64,000 nucleotides of DNA from Gemmatimonadota bacterium (GCA_015664885.1 DQPL01000019.1:30842-94841), one strand, 5' to 3'. Counted from the stretch's first letter, positions 34,609-42,978 are shown. Numbers and translations are program-made. Notes: generated from the sequence alone by a model not told the origin.

Positions 34609-34779
34609 ATGAGGAAGTTGACGGTCGGTCTGCTCAGCGCGGCAGCGCTCGCGACGACGATACTCCTGGTGCGCCAGCAGAAGCAGGTGGAGACGAGGCA
34701 AACGGCTGAGGCCATCCCGGCCGGCGAGAACGAGCCCGCGACCATTTCACTCGAGCGCATCCGGGAGCTCGGTCTGTAG
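34609..34779 (+). CDS. 56-residue membrane-anchored/exported peptide, unknown
   Basis: The small product begins MRKLTVGLLSAAALATTILLV, a signal-anchor or signal peptide, then a 35-residue charged tail (QKQVETRQTAEAIPAGENEP, ISLERIRELGL). A GAGGGTAAGGT purine stretch precedes the ATG, a promoter-like pair lies upstream, and a very strong terminator follows, which together argue that this is a real stand-alone gene despite its size. I recognise no family. The C-terminal ISLERIRELG helix is reminiscent of the tails of small regulatory peptides but that is speculation. Confidence 0.6.
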   Translation: MRKLTVGLLSAAALATTILLVRQQKQVETRQTAEAIPAGENEPATISLERIRELGL

Positions 34780-34827
34780 GATAGGCCGACATCGCGGAGC
34801 TCCGGCTTCGGACGCGGACAAGGGAGA

Positions 34828-34866
34828 GGCGGCGGGGACCTTCGAGGCCCCCGCCGCCTTTTTTTT
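34828..34866. terminator. Strong bidirectional rho-independent terminator
   Basis: A perfect 10-bp GGCGGCGGGG/CCCCGCCGCC stem (34828-34837 with 34849-34858) is followed by eight T residues. It ends the 56-residue gene. The T-run overlaps the TAA stop of the convergent ferredoxin gene. Confidence 0.92.
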
Positions 34867-35113
34867 AGTCCGGTACGGGGCAGTCGAAGTGCGTGTAGTT
34901 CTTGGCGATGTACTCTTTCCATTCGCCGGGCACGTCGGTATCCGGGAAAATCGCCTGAACGGGGCACTCCGGCTCACATGCACCACAGTCGATGCACTCG
35001 TCAGGATGTATGTAGTACTGATCCTCCGCCTCGTAGATACAATCGACCGGGCACACCTCGATGCAGCTAGCGTCCTTGGTCTCGAGGCAGGGCTCGGTGA
35101 TGATGTAGGTCAT
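34865..35113 (-). CDS. fdxA: 7Fe ferredoxin ([3Fe-4S][4Fe-4S])
   Basis: An 82-residue ferredoxin of the FdxA type. C9, C17 and C50 should bind the [3Fe-4S] cluster; C21, C40, C43 and C46 the [4Fe-4S] cluster; C25 is the extra conserved cysteine. The motifs are [20 protein letters not shown] and [13 protein letters not shown]. The seven-residue gap between C9 and C17 distinguishes it from 8Fe ferredoxins. ATG 35113 is used; four upstream codons in frame have no homology. The TAA stop is embedded in the terminator T-run. Confidence 0.93.
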   Translation of the reverse strand: MTYIITEPCLETKDASCIEVCPVDCIYEAEDQYYIHPDECIDCGACEPECPVQAIFPDTDVPGEWKEYIAKNYTHFDCPVPD

Positions 35114-35193
35114 GGTCCAGCGCATCCTCTCATGTCATGCCGCGCACGACGGGGCCAAAGGTGTAATCAAAGCCCCAATGAGAGGCAAGCAGC

Positions 35194-35742
35194 CTACAAC
35201 CTGCTCGCGAACGTCCGGTGCCAGTGCCTATAGCGTTGCGCCACGCGTTCATGAGTGCGTTCCGCCACGGGGAGCCAAGCCCGGGTAGTCTCCTCGTGGA
35301 TGGTGGCCCACCACTTCGCATCGGGGTGGAGGTGCGCATGGCGCAGTTGATCCAGGCGCTCGGCGAGCGCGGCGAGCCGCGAGGTCAACGGGAGCGATAC
35401 GAGCCGCTCCACAAGCCGCTCATCTCCCGGAGCCGGAATCTCCGCGAGCGCTCGGGCGACCTGCTCGCCGATCTCAGACTCTATTTGGCGAGAGTCCACA
35501 CGCAGCGACTCGGACTCGGACTCCAACAACGCACTAATCGCGAGAGACTCCGCGTGCGCATGCCCAACGTCCCGAACGAGGATCAGTACGGTCCGGCCCG
35601 GATGTAAGTAGGCCGAGTGATGGTCGTCCTCGAGCAGATCGACCCTTGGCCCCATGGCCAGCTCGTGTGCGCGTTGCACCAAGTCGAGCGCATCGGGCGC
35701 GAGCCCCATCGACCGCAACGCATTCACCACCGACGCGGACAT
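35194..35742 (-). CDS. Degenerate HD-like helical protein, unknown function
   Basis: The 182-residue all-helical protein has a region AHELAMGPRVDLLEDDHHSAYLH followed by PGRTVLILVRDVGHAHAESLAISALLES. Its layout recalls the start of (p)ppGpp-type HD domains (HPxxV..ILxDxG...LAAALLHD), but the HD pair itself is missing, replaced by ES. The rest is helical and basic near the end. So it is either a catalytically dead HD relative or something unrelated. It lies 46 bases after the alpha/beta hydrolase gene on the same strand and 80 before the ferredoxin. Confidence 0.55.
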   Translation of the reverse strand: MSASVVNALRSMGLAPDALDLVQRAHELAMGPRVDLLEDDHHSAYLHPGRTVLILVRDVGHAHAESLAISALLESESESLRVDSRQIESEIGEQVARALAEIPAPGDERLVERLVSLPLTSRLAALAERLDQLRHAHLHPDAKWWATIHEETTRAWLPVAERTHERVAQRYRHWHRTFASRL

Positions 35743-35787
35743 TGCCAGCCCGCGAGCCCCGCCGCTCAGTGGACGCGATCCACGACG

Positions 35788-36627
35788 TCAGCTGTCCTGC
35801 GAAAGCAGATGGCGTTCGAAGTGCTGGATGGTGTATCGCACCGCTTCGTCGAGCTCGGGCGGCGACGCTTCGAATGGATGCCGAGCCTGAAACGTATGAC
35901 CCGCGTCGTTGAGGAGCATCATACGCGCATCCGCGGCTGCTTCTGCCAGGGTCCTCGCCTCGTCCGGCGGCACAGTCGTGTCTTCGAGTCCGTGCAGAAT
36001 CAGCCATGGCGACACGACCCGGCTCGCCGCGGTCGGAATGTCCAGACGTTCACGGTTCGCCTCGTAGTCCTCGAGCAACGACAGGTCCAGAGGCATTTGC
36101 TGCCCGGTGCGCGTGTTCATGGCCCAGATCCGACCGAGCTCGCGCCACTCGCTCTTGGTCTCGTCCGCCCAACGGTCGAAGTGAGACACCGAGGCCCAAG
36201 TGACGAGCGCTGCGACGCGAGGCTCTTCCGCGGCGGCCAGAATCGCCTGCCCGCCGCCCCGGCTGTGCCCGAGCAGTCCGACCTTCTTGGGAGCGCGGGG
36301 CAGTAGATCTCCTTCGAGCACCTCGTCGAGGATCAGGCGCACCTCATCCAGCTCGAGACTGAACGTGTTGGTGGCGAAGCTCTCGAGCTCCGTGAACTCC
36401 ATGGGATCTGAGCTGATACCGTTACGAGCGAAGTTGAACGAGACCACAGCGTGTCCGGCCGCGGCGAGGTGCTGGCACAGGTGAGGGAAAAAGCCCCAGT
36501 CCTTGAAGCCCTTGAACCCGTGCACGACAACGACCGCGGACGTCGGCGCCGGCCCATCGGGAATACGGACGTCCCCGCGGATCGTCTCTCCTCGCCGCGG
36601 ATCACGCGTAAACGGGAGATGGATCAT
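35788..36627 (-). CDS. Alpha/beta hydrolase (dienelactone hydrolase-like)
   Basis: A 279-residue cytosolic hydrolase. The oxyanion strand is VVVVHGFKGFKDWGFF, the nucleophile elbow GLLGHSRGGGQAI (Ser), acid in LHGLEDTTVPPDEA (Asp), and base in LLNDAGHTFQ (His). It is therefore catalytically complete. ATG 36627 overlaps the cobalamin adenosyltransferase stop (ATGA), so I prefer it to the GTG 24 bases upstream. Substrate unknown. Confidence 0.85.
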   Translation of the reverse strand: MIHLPFTRDPRRGETIRGDVRIPDGPAPTSAVVVVHGFKGFKDWGFFPHLCQHLAAAGHAVVSFNFARNGISSDPMEFTELESFATNTFSLELDEVRLILDEVLEGDLLPRAPKKVGLLGHSRGGGQAILAAAEEPRVAALVTWASVSHFDRWADETKSEWRELGRIWAMNTRTGQQMPLDLSLLEDYEANRERLDIPTAASRVVSPWLILHGLEDTTVPPDEARTLAEAAADARMMLLNDAGHTFQARHPFEASPPELDEAVRYTIQHFERHLLSQDS

Positions 36628-37190
36628 GGACCGTCGGGCTCCTTCTGCCACTCGGTGTCCGGCTCATTCGATCGATGATTCTCGAGACGCGCAAACGTGA
36701 AGAGTAGATCCGAAAGCCGATTCAGGTACCGGACCAGTTCTTCGCTCACAGGCTCGGCCTCAGCGAGCCGCACCACCGAACGCTCGGCGCGGCGGCACAC
36801 GGTTCGGCTCAGGTGCAACGCTGCAGCGCCCGGCGTACCACCGGGAAGCACGAACGCCCGTAACTCCGGTAGCTCGCCGTCAGCTTCGTCCATCCAGGAT
36901 TCCATCTCCGCCACACGAGCGGTCGGGAGGCTCGGCGTATTCGGGCGGCGGCGCCCGTCGGGCGGCGGGGGCGACGCCAGCTCGGCCCCCAGTGCAAAGA
37001 GATCGTGCTGCATCGCCTCCAGTCGTTGTCCGATCTGTTGGTCGGCGACATTTGCCACAGCCCAGCCGAGCGTCGCATTCAGCTCGTCAACCGAGCCGTA
37101 GGCCTCGACGCGTGCATGGGCCTTGGAGACGCGACCCGCTCCGAACAGCGACGTCTCACCGCCATCGCCGGTCTTGGTGTAAATCTTCAC
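36624..37190 (-). CDS. Cob(I)alamin adenosyltransferase, PduO type
   Basis: The 188-residue enzyme transfers the adenosyl group of ATP to cob(I)alamin to make coenzyme B12. PduO/MMAB features: TKTGDGGETSLFGAGRVSKA at the N-terminus (ATP-binding), RVEAYGSVDELNATLG, then CRRAERSVVRL and YLNRLSDLLFTFAR. Length is standard for the single-domain form. It is coupled by ATGA overlaps both to the small helical gene before it and the hydrolase after it. No B12-dependent enzyme is in the window. Confidence 0.92.
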   Translation of the reverse strand: MKIYTKTGDGGETSLFGAGRVSKAHARVEAYGSVDELNATLGWAVANVADQQIGQRLEAMQHDLFALGAELASPPPPDGRRRPNTPSLPTARVAEMESWMDEADGELPELRAFVLPGGTPGAAALHLSRTVCRRAERSVVRLAEAEPVSEELVRYLNRLSDLLFTFARLENHRSNEPDTEWQKEPDGP

Positions 37191-37429
37191 CGAAGCTTCG
37201 TGAGTTGGCGGAGCTGCTGGGCCTTTTCCAGCAGGGAGGTGGTCTTGTCCTTCTCTTCCGGCATCAGCAGCTCACGGATGTCGAGCAGCAACTCCAATTC
37301 GAGCTGGTCGCGTTGATACCCGATATCGAGGCGCGCCATCGTCTCGGTGTCCTCAGCTTCCTCGGCGGCGGTGAAGGCACCCCGATAAATCTTCTCGAGG
37401 CTTTGCAGCACCCGGTCTCGACTGCGCAT
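37187..37429 (-). CDS. 80-residue helical protein, unknown
   Basis: A short, charged, almost entirely helical product, with heptad-like spacing in RDQLELELLLDIRELLMP and a second helix LLEKAQQLRQLTKL. It could form a coiled coil. The four-base overlap with the adenosyltransferase start (37187-37190) supports that it is translated. No family recognised; a role in that enzyme's expression or assembly is conceivable but unsupported. Confidence 0.6.
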   Translation of the reverse strand: MRSRDRVLQSLEKIYRGAFTAAEEAEDTETMARLDIGYQRDQLELELLLDIRELLMPEEKDKTTSLLEKAQQLRQLTKLR

Positions 37430-37444
37430 CGCTTCCCCTCGTTA

Positions 37445-38086
37445 CTAGACGATCGTAAGGAATCGAGAGCCTGGCCCCGACTCGTAATAACCGCGAACAG
37501 TGGCACGGAGCTCGTCCAGACGATCCGTGAAGTAATGGTCCGATCCCGGTATGCGCACCACCGTGATGTGCGCACCCAAGGGAGCCAGCAGATTCGACAC
37601 GCTCTCGCCGGGACCAAATTCATCGTTCTCACCCTGCACGACGAGCACCGGCTTGTCAGCCTTCGCAAGGAAGGAGTAGTCATAGCGATCCATGTCGACC
37701 GGAAGGCCAAGGCCCAAAAGCGCGACCACACGCTCGTCGTCGGCTCCGACAGATAGTCCGACCATGGATCCGAAGGAATGGCCACCGACGAGCAACGGCA
37801 ACTCTGGGTACTCCGCCTCCAGCCAGTCGAGCACCGCCTCGAGGTCATCCCGCTCCCCGATGCCATCATCGTAGCTGCCCGTACTCGCGCCCACGCCGCG
37901 GAAGTTAAACCGTAGCGCCACGAGCCCCGCGTCGTTGAAGGCCTGGGCGGCCCGGTACACAGCTTTGGTATGTATCGTGCCACCGTGAATCGGGTGTGGG
38001 TGGCACACGACCGCCGCACCGCGGGCGGGGCCCGCGGGCTGTTTCATCAGAGCTTCGAGGCGACCGTGCGAGACCGGGATGTGCAT
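37445..38086 (-). CDS. Alpha/beta hydrolase of the YqiA/ComFC-neighbour 'CocE-like' short type
   Basis: The 213-residue hydrolase has AAVVCHPHPIHGGTIHTKAV near its N-terminus, a motif of short bacterial alpha/beta hydrolases (HPHPxxGG). The nucleophile elbow is VGGHSFGSMVG, acid in VVQGENDEFGP and base in PGSDHYFTDRLDEL. It is complete and cytosolic. The substrate of this group is generally unknown. It starts the leftward run of genes 38086-35788 and faces the rightward 38226 operon across 139 bases. Confidence 0.84.
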   Translation of the reverse strand: MHIPVSHGRLEALMKQPAGPARGAAVVCHPHPIHGGTIHTKAVYRAAQAFNDAGLVALRFNFRGVGASTGSYDDGIGERDDLEAVLDWLEAEYPELPLLVGGHSFGSMVGLSVGADDERVVALLGLGLPVDMDRYDYSFLAKADKPVLVVQGENDEFGPGESVSNLLAPLGAHITVVRIPGSDHYFTDRLDELRATVRGYYESGPGSRFLTIV

Positions 38087-38225
38087 GCGAGAGAAACCGA
38101 TCCGTGGATGCGGCGTTGAACGCGGCGGCGGCCGCTTGGTCAGCGGACCTCGCCGTGCAGTGCGGGCAGAGCACAGCTATCTTCATCCCACTCTACGAAG
38201 GGGTCAAGGCAACGCGGGACACCAC

Positions 38226-38669
38226 ATGAAGGACACCACTGAACACATGCGGGACGGGGCGGCAGCGGCGAACGAGCTGTATTGGGGATCCGAGTACAGC
38301 GTAAATCAGATCGCCGAACAGCTCGACCTCTCGAAGGGCGCCCTGTACGGCCTGATTCAGCCGCTACCGGCAGGGCTAGGCTGCCCCGTCTGCGGTGAAG
38401 AGGTCGTCTCGGCCAACCGTACCGCACGCGAACGGGGCGTGCTCTCGTGCGCTCAGTGTGAATGGAAAGGAGACGAAGATGAGGTCGTTGCTCTTGGCGG
38501 GGAGGACGTTGCCACCTTACCGGTCCACACGGAGGAGGACGGGGTCGTGGTGCTGACCCCGCGTGATCGCGGTCGCACCCGCACGATCGTCGGCGGCGCC
38601 CTACTCGGCGCCGCGGTGGGGCTTGCGCTGGTCCTTTGGACGCGGAGAGCTAATCGCGACCCTAGATGA
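38226..38669 (+). CDS. HTH + zinc-ribbon + single-TM protein, unknown
   Basis: The 147-residue protein combines three parts. Residues 14-45 look like a helix-turn-helix (ELYWGSEYSVNQIAEQLDLS, then KGALYGLI). Residues 52-80 form a zinc ribbon (CPVCGEEVV with CAQCEW, four cysteines). A C-terminal membrane helix (GALLGAAVGLALVLWTRR) anchors it with the bulk in the cytosol. A membrane-tethered DNA- or nucleic-acid-binding adaptor is a fair guess. It is coupled by ATGA to the RDD gene. I know no named family with this exact architecture. Confidence 0.65.
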   Translation: MKDTTEHMRDGAAAANELYWGSEYSVNQIAEQLDLSKGALYGLIQPLPAGLGCPVCGEEVVSANRTARERGVLSCAQCEWKGDEDEVVALGGEDVATLPVHTEEDGVVVLTPRDRGRTRTIVGGALLGAAVGLALVLWTRRANRDPR

Positions 38670-39660
38670 CCGTACGCGATCCCCGCAACATCATCACTCC
38701 GGACGCGTTCGAAGTCGCGGAAGACCTACTTGGTACGCCCCTAGCGACTCCGAGCAGACGACTGTTCGCCCTGCTCATCGATTTGGCCGTCGTCGGGTTC
38801 ATTACGCTGGTGACGAGCGATTTCTCGATGGTATTGGGCCTCGTCGCGGCAGTCTTCTTCATACGTGCCGGGTTCAAGCGCACCCCCGTGAAGGGAAGGG
38901 TCTTCGGGAGGGCGATGCGTTTCTCCGTGGGGTGCCTGGACGTCTTCAACGGCCTCGTCACCGCTGCTGTCTGGGGAATCTTCGGTTTCAACTCCGGCTT
39001 TGGAGGCAACGGTGACGACGATGACTTCTCCGACCCCGCGGCGGTGATCTCGATGAGGATGTGTTGGCCTCCATTCGAGAAGAGGTCGCGGAATACACAA
39101 CCGCGGAGGCAGTGGTGGCGTACTCGTCTCAGTTGGAAGACGGACCTGAAAGCGAGTTGGCGGCCGCACGGCTCGCGGCACTCGCTGAGCAGCTGACCGG
39201 TGACATCGCATCGGATACCATCGCCGGGCTCCAAGATCGAATCGAGGACGTCGAGGACGAGCAGGAACGTACTGAACGCCGGCTGGCATCCACTCGAGAA
39301 GAGCTCGAAGAGGCGAGTCGCGGCATCATAGGGATGCCGCGCAACTGGGTGGCCGAGGTGGTCAGCGGCTTCGGATGGTTTGCGCTCTACCTCACGGTCC
39401 TGGTCTCGTGGTGGAACGGTCAGACGGTGGGCAAGCGCATGATGGGCATACCCGTCGTACGACTCGACGGGGGAGCGATCACTTGGTGGGTGGCGTTCGA
39501 GCGAGTGGGGGGCTATGCAGCCGGCTTCGCTACCGGCTTGCTCGGCTTCGCCCAAGTGTTCTGGGACGCGAACCGGCAGGGCATCCACGACCGCATCGTG
39601 GGCACGGTGGTCATCATGGACGGAGCAGCGAAAGTCGCCGACTGGGAGTCAGCTTTGTGA
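38666..39660 (+). pseudogene. RDD-family membrane protein gene with a one-base frameshift
   Basis: The first frame (from ATG 38666) encodes the N-terminal part of an RDD domain, SRRLFALLIDLAVVGFITLV, plus a second hydrophobic segment. The second frame, entered near 39036, continues with an acidic coiled coil (DLDEDVLASIREEV to TREELEEAS) and the C-terminal RDD part (WNGQTVGKRMMGIPVVRLDG, RQGIHDRIVGTVVI). The change is -1 at a CCCC run (39034-39037, codons GAC CCC GCG); one added C would give a continuous protein of about 331 residues. Sequencing error, real mutation or slippage are all possible. It is coupled on both sides (ATGA before, GTGA after). Confidence 0.8.
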
Positions 39661-40511
39661 GCAAGGAGTATTTCGATACCGAGGCCATCCCGGACGTCGG
39701 CGATCTGGTCCGTAGTGTGGACGGGCGCTTCGAGCAGCGCATCGTGATGGCGGTGCCCGACCGCCGAAACCCCAAGCTGCGCAAGGCGATGGGCCTCGTG
39801 AACGCGGACGACGACCTCTACGGGCTCTGGATCGCTGCTAACGTGAACGCGGTCGAGCGGTTGGGCATGACGGATCACGGCCCGGTGCACGTGAAGATCG
39901 TCATGAACATTGCTGTCCGGATGCTGCGGCTGCTCGTGGAAGCTGGTGTCGAGCCCGGAATCGTCCGCAACTACGAAATGGAAAACACCGACGCTGAGGT
40001 CGTCGTCGCGCTAGCTGCGCTTTTCCACGACGTCGGCATGTCGATCCACCGCGCGGACCACGAGGCGTTCAGCCTCTTTGTCGCCCAAGACAAACTCAAG
40101 CGCATCCTGCCGGAGATCTACGACGCGCGGCATGCGACCATCGTGCGCGCGGAGATTCTGCACGCGATCATTTCCCACCGTTCAGGGGGCTCGCCGCTGA
40201 CGCTCGAAGCCGGCATCGTGCGCACCGCGGACGCACTCGACATGGCGAAGGGGCGCTCGCGCATTCCCTTTTCGTCGGGCTCCCTCTCGATTCACTCGGT
40301 GTCCGCCGCCGCTGTGGAAAGCGTCAAGATCGAGAGCGGAGAGGACAAGCCGATCCGGGTGACGGTGGAGCTCTCCAATTCGGCAGGGCTCTTCCAGTTG
40401 GACCAACTGCTACGCAACAAGCTCAACGGCAGCGGGCTGGAAGAGTACCTGGAGATCCAGGCCACGGTCGGCGAACAGGAGAAGCGGTTGCTCACGGACT
40501 TCAGCCTCTGA
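39657..40511 (+). CDS. HD-domain phosphohydrolase-like protein
   Basis: A 284-residue cytosolic HD-domain protein starting at GTG 39657, which overlaps the RDD stop (GTGA). Metal ligands are in place: H in GMTDHGPVHV, HD in LAALFHDVGMSIHRADHEAF, H in ILHAIISHRSGG and D in IVRTADALDMAKG. The C-terminal 70 residues form a separate alpha/beta part (SVKIESGEDKPIRVTVELSN). HD proteins hydrolyse nucleotides, cyclic dinucleotides or phosphate esters. The substrate here is unknown; association with a membrane RDD protein and a HTH-ribbon protein is noteworthy. Confidence 0.82.
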   Translation: MSKEYFDTEAIPDVGDLVRSVDGRFEQRIVMAVPDRRNPKLRKAMGLVNADDDLYGLWIAANVNAVERLGMTDHGPVHVKIVMNIAVRMLRLLVEAGVEPGIVRNYEMENTDAEVVVALAALFHDVGMSIHRADHEAFSLFVAQDKLKRILPEIYDARHATIVRAEILHAIISHRSGGSPLTLEAGIVRTADALDMAKGRSRIPFSSGSLSIHSVSAAAVESVKIESGEDKPIRVTVELSNSAGLFQLDQLLRNKLNGSGLEEYLEIQATVGEQEKRLLTDFSL

Positions 40512-40535
40512 CGGCGCGCCCGTCCGCCCACTCAC

Positions 40536-41279
40536 ATGTCCTTAGAGGTCCAGGTATCGCTGCCGCTCGCGTTCCTCGCGGGCCTCGTGTCATTCTTGTC
40601 TCCGTGCATCCTACCGGTGGTGCCGAGCTACCTGGCATTCATCACCGGGCTGACTCTGCAGGACCTTCGCGAGGGTTCGGCCGCGCAGGTGCGCAGGGCG
40701 GCGCTGATCAACTCGGTGCTCTTCGTCGTGGGCTTCAGTGCGGTCTTCATGACCATGGGATGGGTGGCCACGTCGTTCGGTCAGGCAGTGACCCGAGCGC
40801 TTCCGTGGCTCACGCGGGCCGGGGGCATGGTGATGATCGTCTTCGGGCTTTACATGATGGGGTTACTGCGTATTCCGGCACTCGCCCGCGAAAGACGTGT
40901 ACATCTCTCGTCACGACCGGCCGGGCCCTTGGGCTCACTCGTGGTGGGAATCGCGTTCGGCGCGGGGTGGACACCCTGCATCGGGCCCATTCTCGGCTCG
41001 ATTCTGCTCTACGCGAGTCTCGAGCCCACGATGGCACACGGGTCGGTGCTGCTGGCTACGTATGCCCTGGGGCTCGGGATCCCTTTCGTGTTCGCGGCGG
41101 TGGCGTTCAACTGGTTCTTGGCCGGGACCGAGCGTGTGAAGCGGTGGATGGTGCCGCTTGGGCGGGCAGCTGGAACTCTGCTCGTCTTGATCGGCGTTTT
41201 GATGGTTACGGGGCGGTTCACAACCATGACGGCGTTCCTGGCCGGGTTGGGCCAGGTCATTAATCTGGAGATGCCATGA
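40536..41279 (+). CDS. ccdA: CcdA-type thiol-disulfide transporter
   Basis: The 247-residue inner-membrane protein has six hydrophobic helices and the two conserved cysteines of CcdA/DsbD-beta: C24 in SFLSPCILPVVPSYLAF and the second in GWTPCIGPILGSILLY in TM4. It moves reducing equivalents from cytosolic thioredoxin to the periplasm for cytochrome c maturation or disulfide reduction. The next gene, a DsbA-like thioredoxin lipoprotein, overlaps its stop by ATGA and is a likely partner. It starts 24 bases after the HD gene. Confidence 0.93.
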   Translation: MSLEVQVSLPLAFLAGLVSFLSPCILPVVPSYLAFITGLTLQDLREGSAAQVRRAALINSVLFVVGFSAVFMTMGWVATSFGQAVTRALPWLTRAGGMVMIVFGLYMMGLLRIPALARERRVHLSSRPAGPLGSLVVGIAFGAGWTPCIGPILGSILLYASLEPTMAHGSVLLATYALGLGIPFVFAAVAFNWFLAGTERVKRWMVPLGRAAGTLLVLIGVLMVTGRFTTMTAFLAGLGQVINLEMP

Positions 41280-42022
41280 GGCGGTTCTTCGTTGGGATGG
41301 TTGGAGTCGCGGCAGCGCTCACGGTTGCCGCATGCTCTGCGCAGGACTCCGGCTCTCCCGATACGAGCGCGACGGCGGCCGGTCTACTGAGTGGTACGGC
41401 GAGGGGCTCCTCGAGTCCGATGGGAAGCGCCAACCTTCCCGCGGGTTCAGGTGAGGACATCGACGTCGCGTCGCTCGGCTACAACAGTGGGGATCCGGAC
41501 TCGCCCGTGCGCGTGCTGGAGATGTCGGACTACGGCTGCGGCTACTGCCGCCAGTTCCACGTCGAGACCTTCCCCACACTGCTCTCGGAGTTCATCGAGA
41601 CAGGCATGGTGGAGTGGAAATTCATGCCGTTCATCACCGGCATGTTCGACAACTCTCTGGCGGCCACTGAAGCCGCCGAATGCGCGCTCCTGCAGAGCCA
41701 CTCGGTGTTCGACCGACTCAATGAGCGCCTGTGGATGGACCAGACGGACTGGAAGCGCAGCGGTGAACCCGAGGTGGTGGTGCGGGCCATGGCCGCTGAC
41801 GCCGGCGCAGATCTCGCCGAACTCGACGCATGTCTGGCCGACGACCGCCAGTTGGACCGTATCGCGGGGGCGACGAGCCTTGCGCAGACGGCGGGTGTGC
41901 GAGGAACTCCGACCTTCTTTGTCTTCGGCTATCAACCGCTGCAGGGAGCGCTGCCGACCGACGCCTTCCGCGAGATCCTGACCGCCGTGCACGCCGAAGC
42001 CACGCAAGGAGGCGGCAACTGA
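41276..42022 (+). CDS. DsbA-like thioredoxin-fold lipoprotein
   Basis: A 248-residue lipoprotein (lipobox TVAAC) with a DsbA/DsbG-like domain: SDYGCGYCRQFHVETFP provides the CxxC (CGYC), and the cis-proline loop is GVRGTPTFFVF. The helical insert between them is present (WMDQTDWKRSG to LAELDACLADD). Residues 25-65 are a Ser/Gly/Ala-rich tether, so the domain can swing from the membrane. Coupled to ccdA, it would be kept reduced or oxidised by it in the periplasm. An AAGGAGG near its 3' end serves the next gene. Confidence 0.9.
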   Translation: MRRFFVGMVGVAAALTVAACSAQDSGSPDTSATAAGLLSGTARGSSSPMGSANLPAGSGEDIDVASLGYNSGDPDSPVRVLEMSDYGCGYCRQFHVETFPTLLSEFIETGMVEWKFMPFITGMFDNSLAATEAAECALLQSHSVFDRLNERLWMDQTDWKRSGEPEVVVRAMAADAGADLAELDACLADDRQLDRIAGATSLAQTAGVRGTPTFFVFGYQPLQGALPTDAFREILTAVHAEATQGGGN

Positions 42023-42930
42023 GCAGGCCACGTATCAAGCAAAGTGCGGTCCTGCTGGCTGGCGCACTCTGGGCGGCGGGATGCGGGCCTATTGCCACGG
42101 CCGGACCCGGGTGTCGGCCGACCGCGTCCGGCATCGTCTTCCCCGACGTACTCCGTGAATCGAGCGGCGTCGCCGTTAGCCTGCGCCACCCCGGAACCTA
42201 TTGGACTCACAACGACACCGGCTCCGTGTTGTACGCGGTGGACCAAGAGGGTTCGATCACAGCCCGCTTCCCGCTCTCCGAACGCCTAGGCGACTGGGAG
42301 GACCTCGCGGTCTCCACCTGCGCGGAGCACGGCTCGTGCCTCTATCTGGCCGACCTGGGCGACAACTACGAGGAGCGGTCCGCTGGGAGAATTCAGCTGC
42401 ACCGCGTGCTTGAACCCGACCCTACGGGTTCGGGGGGCGAGCTCGACGCCGAGGGCCGCCTACCCAGCGAGTCCTTCCCCATCCGTCTGCCTGACGGCGC
42501 ACGTGATATCGAGGCGTTATTGGTCTTTCCCGGCGAGCGCGTGTATGTGGTCACCAAGGGTCGCAATCACCCCGTCACCGTCTACCGTTATCCGCCTCCG
42601 CTGCGCCCGGACACGGTCACGCTCGAGCACGTTCAGGAACTCACCAGCCGCGCCCGCATTACGCCACGCCAGGTGACCGGCGGCGCCGTCGACCCGCGGG
42701 GAGCGGTGTTCGCGCTTCGCACCTATGAGTCGCTCCAGTTCTATCGCATGGACGGCGACACCCTCGCAGTGCTCGACGGGGCACTAGTCAACCTGTACAC
42801 CTTGCAAGAGGGGCAGGGCGAGGGTGTCGGCATCGGACTGGACGGCCTGGTCGCACTTACCTCGGAAGGTGGGACCGCGGGCGGACCGGGTTCCATGACG
42901 CTCATGCGCTGCGAGCTCGAGCGCCTCTAG
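42019..42930 (+). CDS. Lipoprotein with beta-propeller-like pattern, CTG start
   Basis: The 303-residue frame begins at CTG 42019, overlapping the previous TGA (CTGA). A perfect AAGGAGG (42006-42012) lies six bases upstream. Immediately after the start comes a basic region and a lipoprotein signal (RPRIKQSAVLLAGALWAAGC). No ATG, GTG or TTG lies in frame before the lipobox, so the CTG start is well supported. The mature part has repeated strand patterns (YWTHNDTGSVLYAVDQEG, DWEDLAVSTC, GSCLYLADLGDNYEE, RDIEALLVF, RVYVVTKG), suggesting a six-bladed propeller of the kind found in proteins that bind esters or phytase-like ligands. Function unknown. Confidence 0.78.
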   Translation: MSRPRIKQSAVLLAGALWAAGCGPIATAGPGCRPTASGIVFPDVLRESSGVAVSLRHPGTYWTHNDTGSVLYAVDQEGSITARFPLSERLGDWEDLAVSTCAEHGSCLYLADLGDNYEERSAGRIQLHRVLEPDPTGSGGELDAEGRLPSESFPIRLPDGARDIEALLVFPGERVYVVTKGRNHPVTVYRYPPPLRPDTVTLEHVQELTSRARITPRQVTGGAVDPRGAVFALRTYESLQFYRMDGDTLAVLDGALVNLYTLQEGQGEGVGIGLDGLVALTSEGGTAGGPGSMTLMRCELERL

Positions 42931-42978
42931 CTGCTCCCCCAGGCACCTAGCCACTCCCCGAGCGTCTCTATTTGCATA

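Noticed and set aside
39034..39037. Programmed -1 frameshift in the RDD gene
   Set aside because: Only a single CCC codon can slip; there is no classical X-XXY-YYZ heptamer and no clear downstream pseudoknot. An indel in a C-run is simpler. It is kept as a finding to check, not as a called signal.
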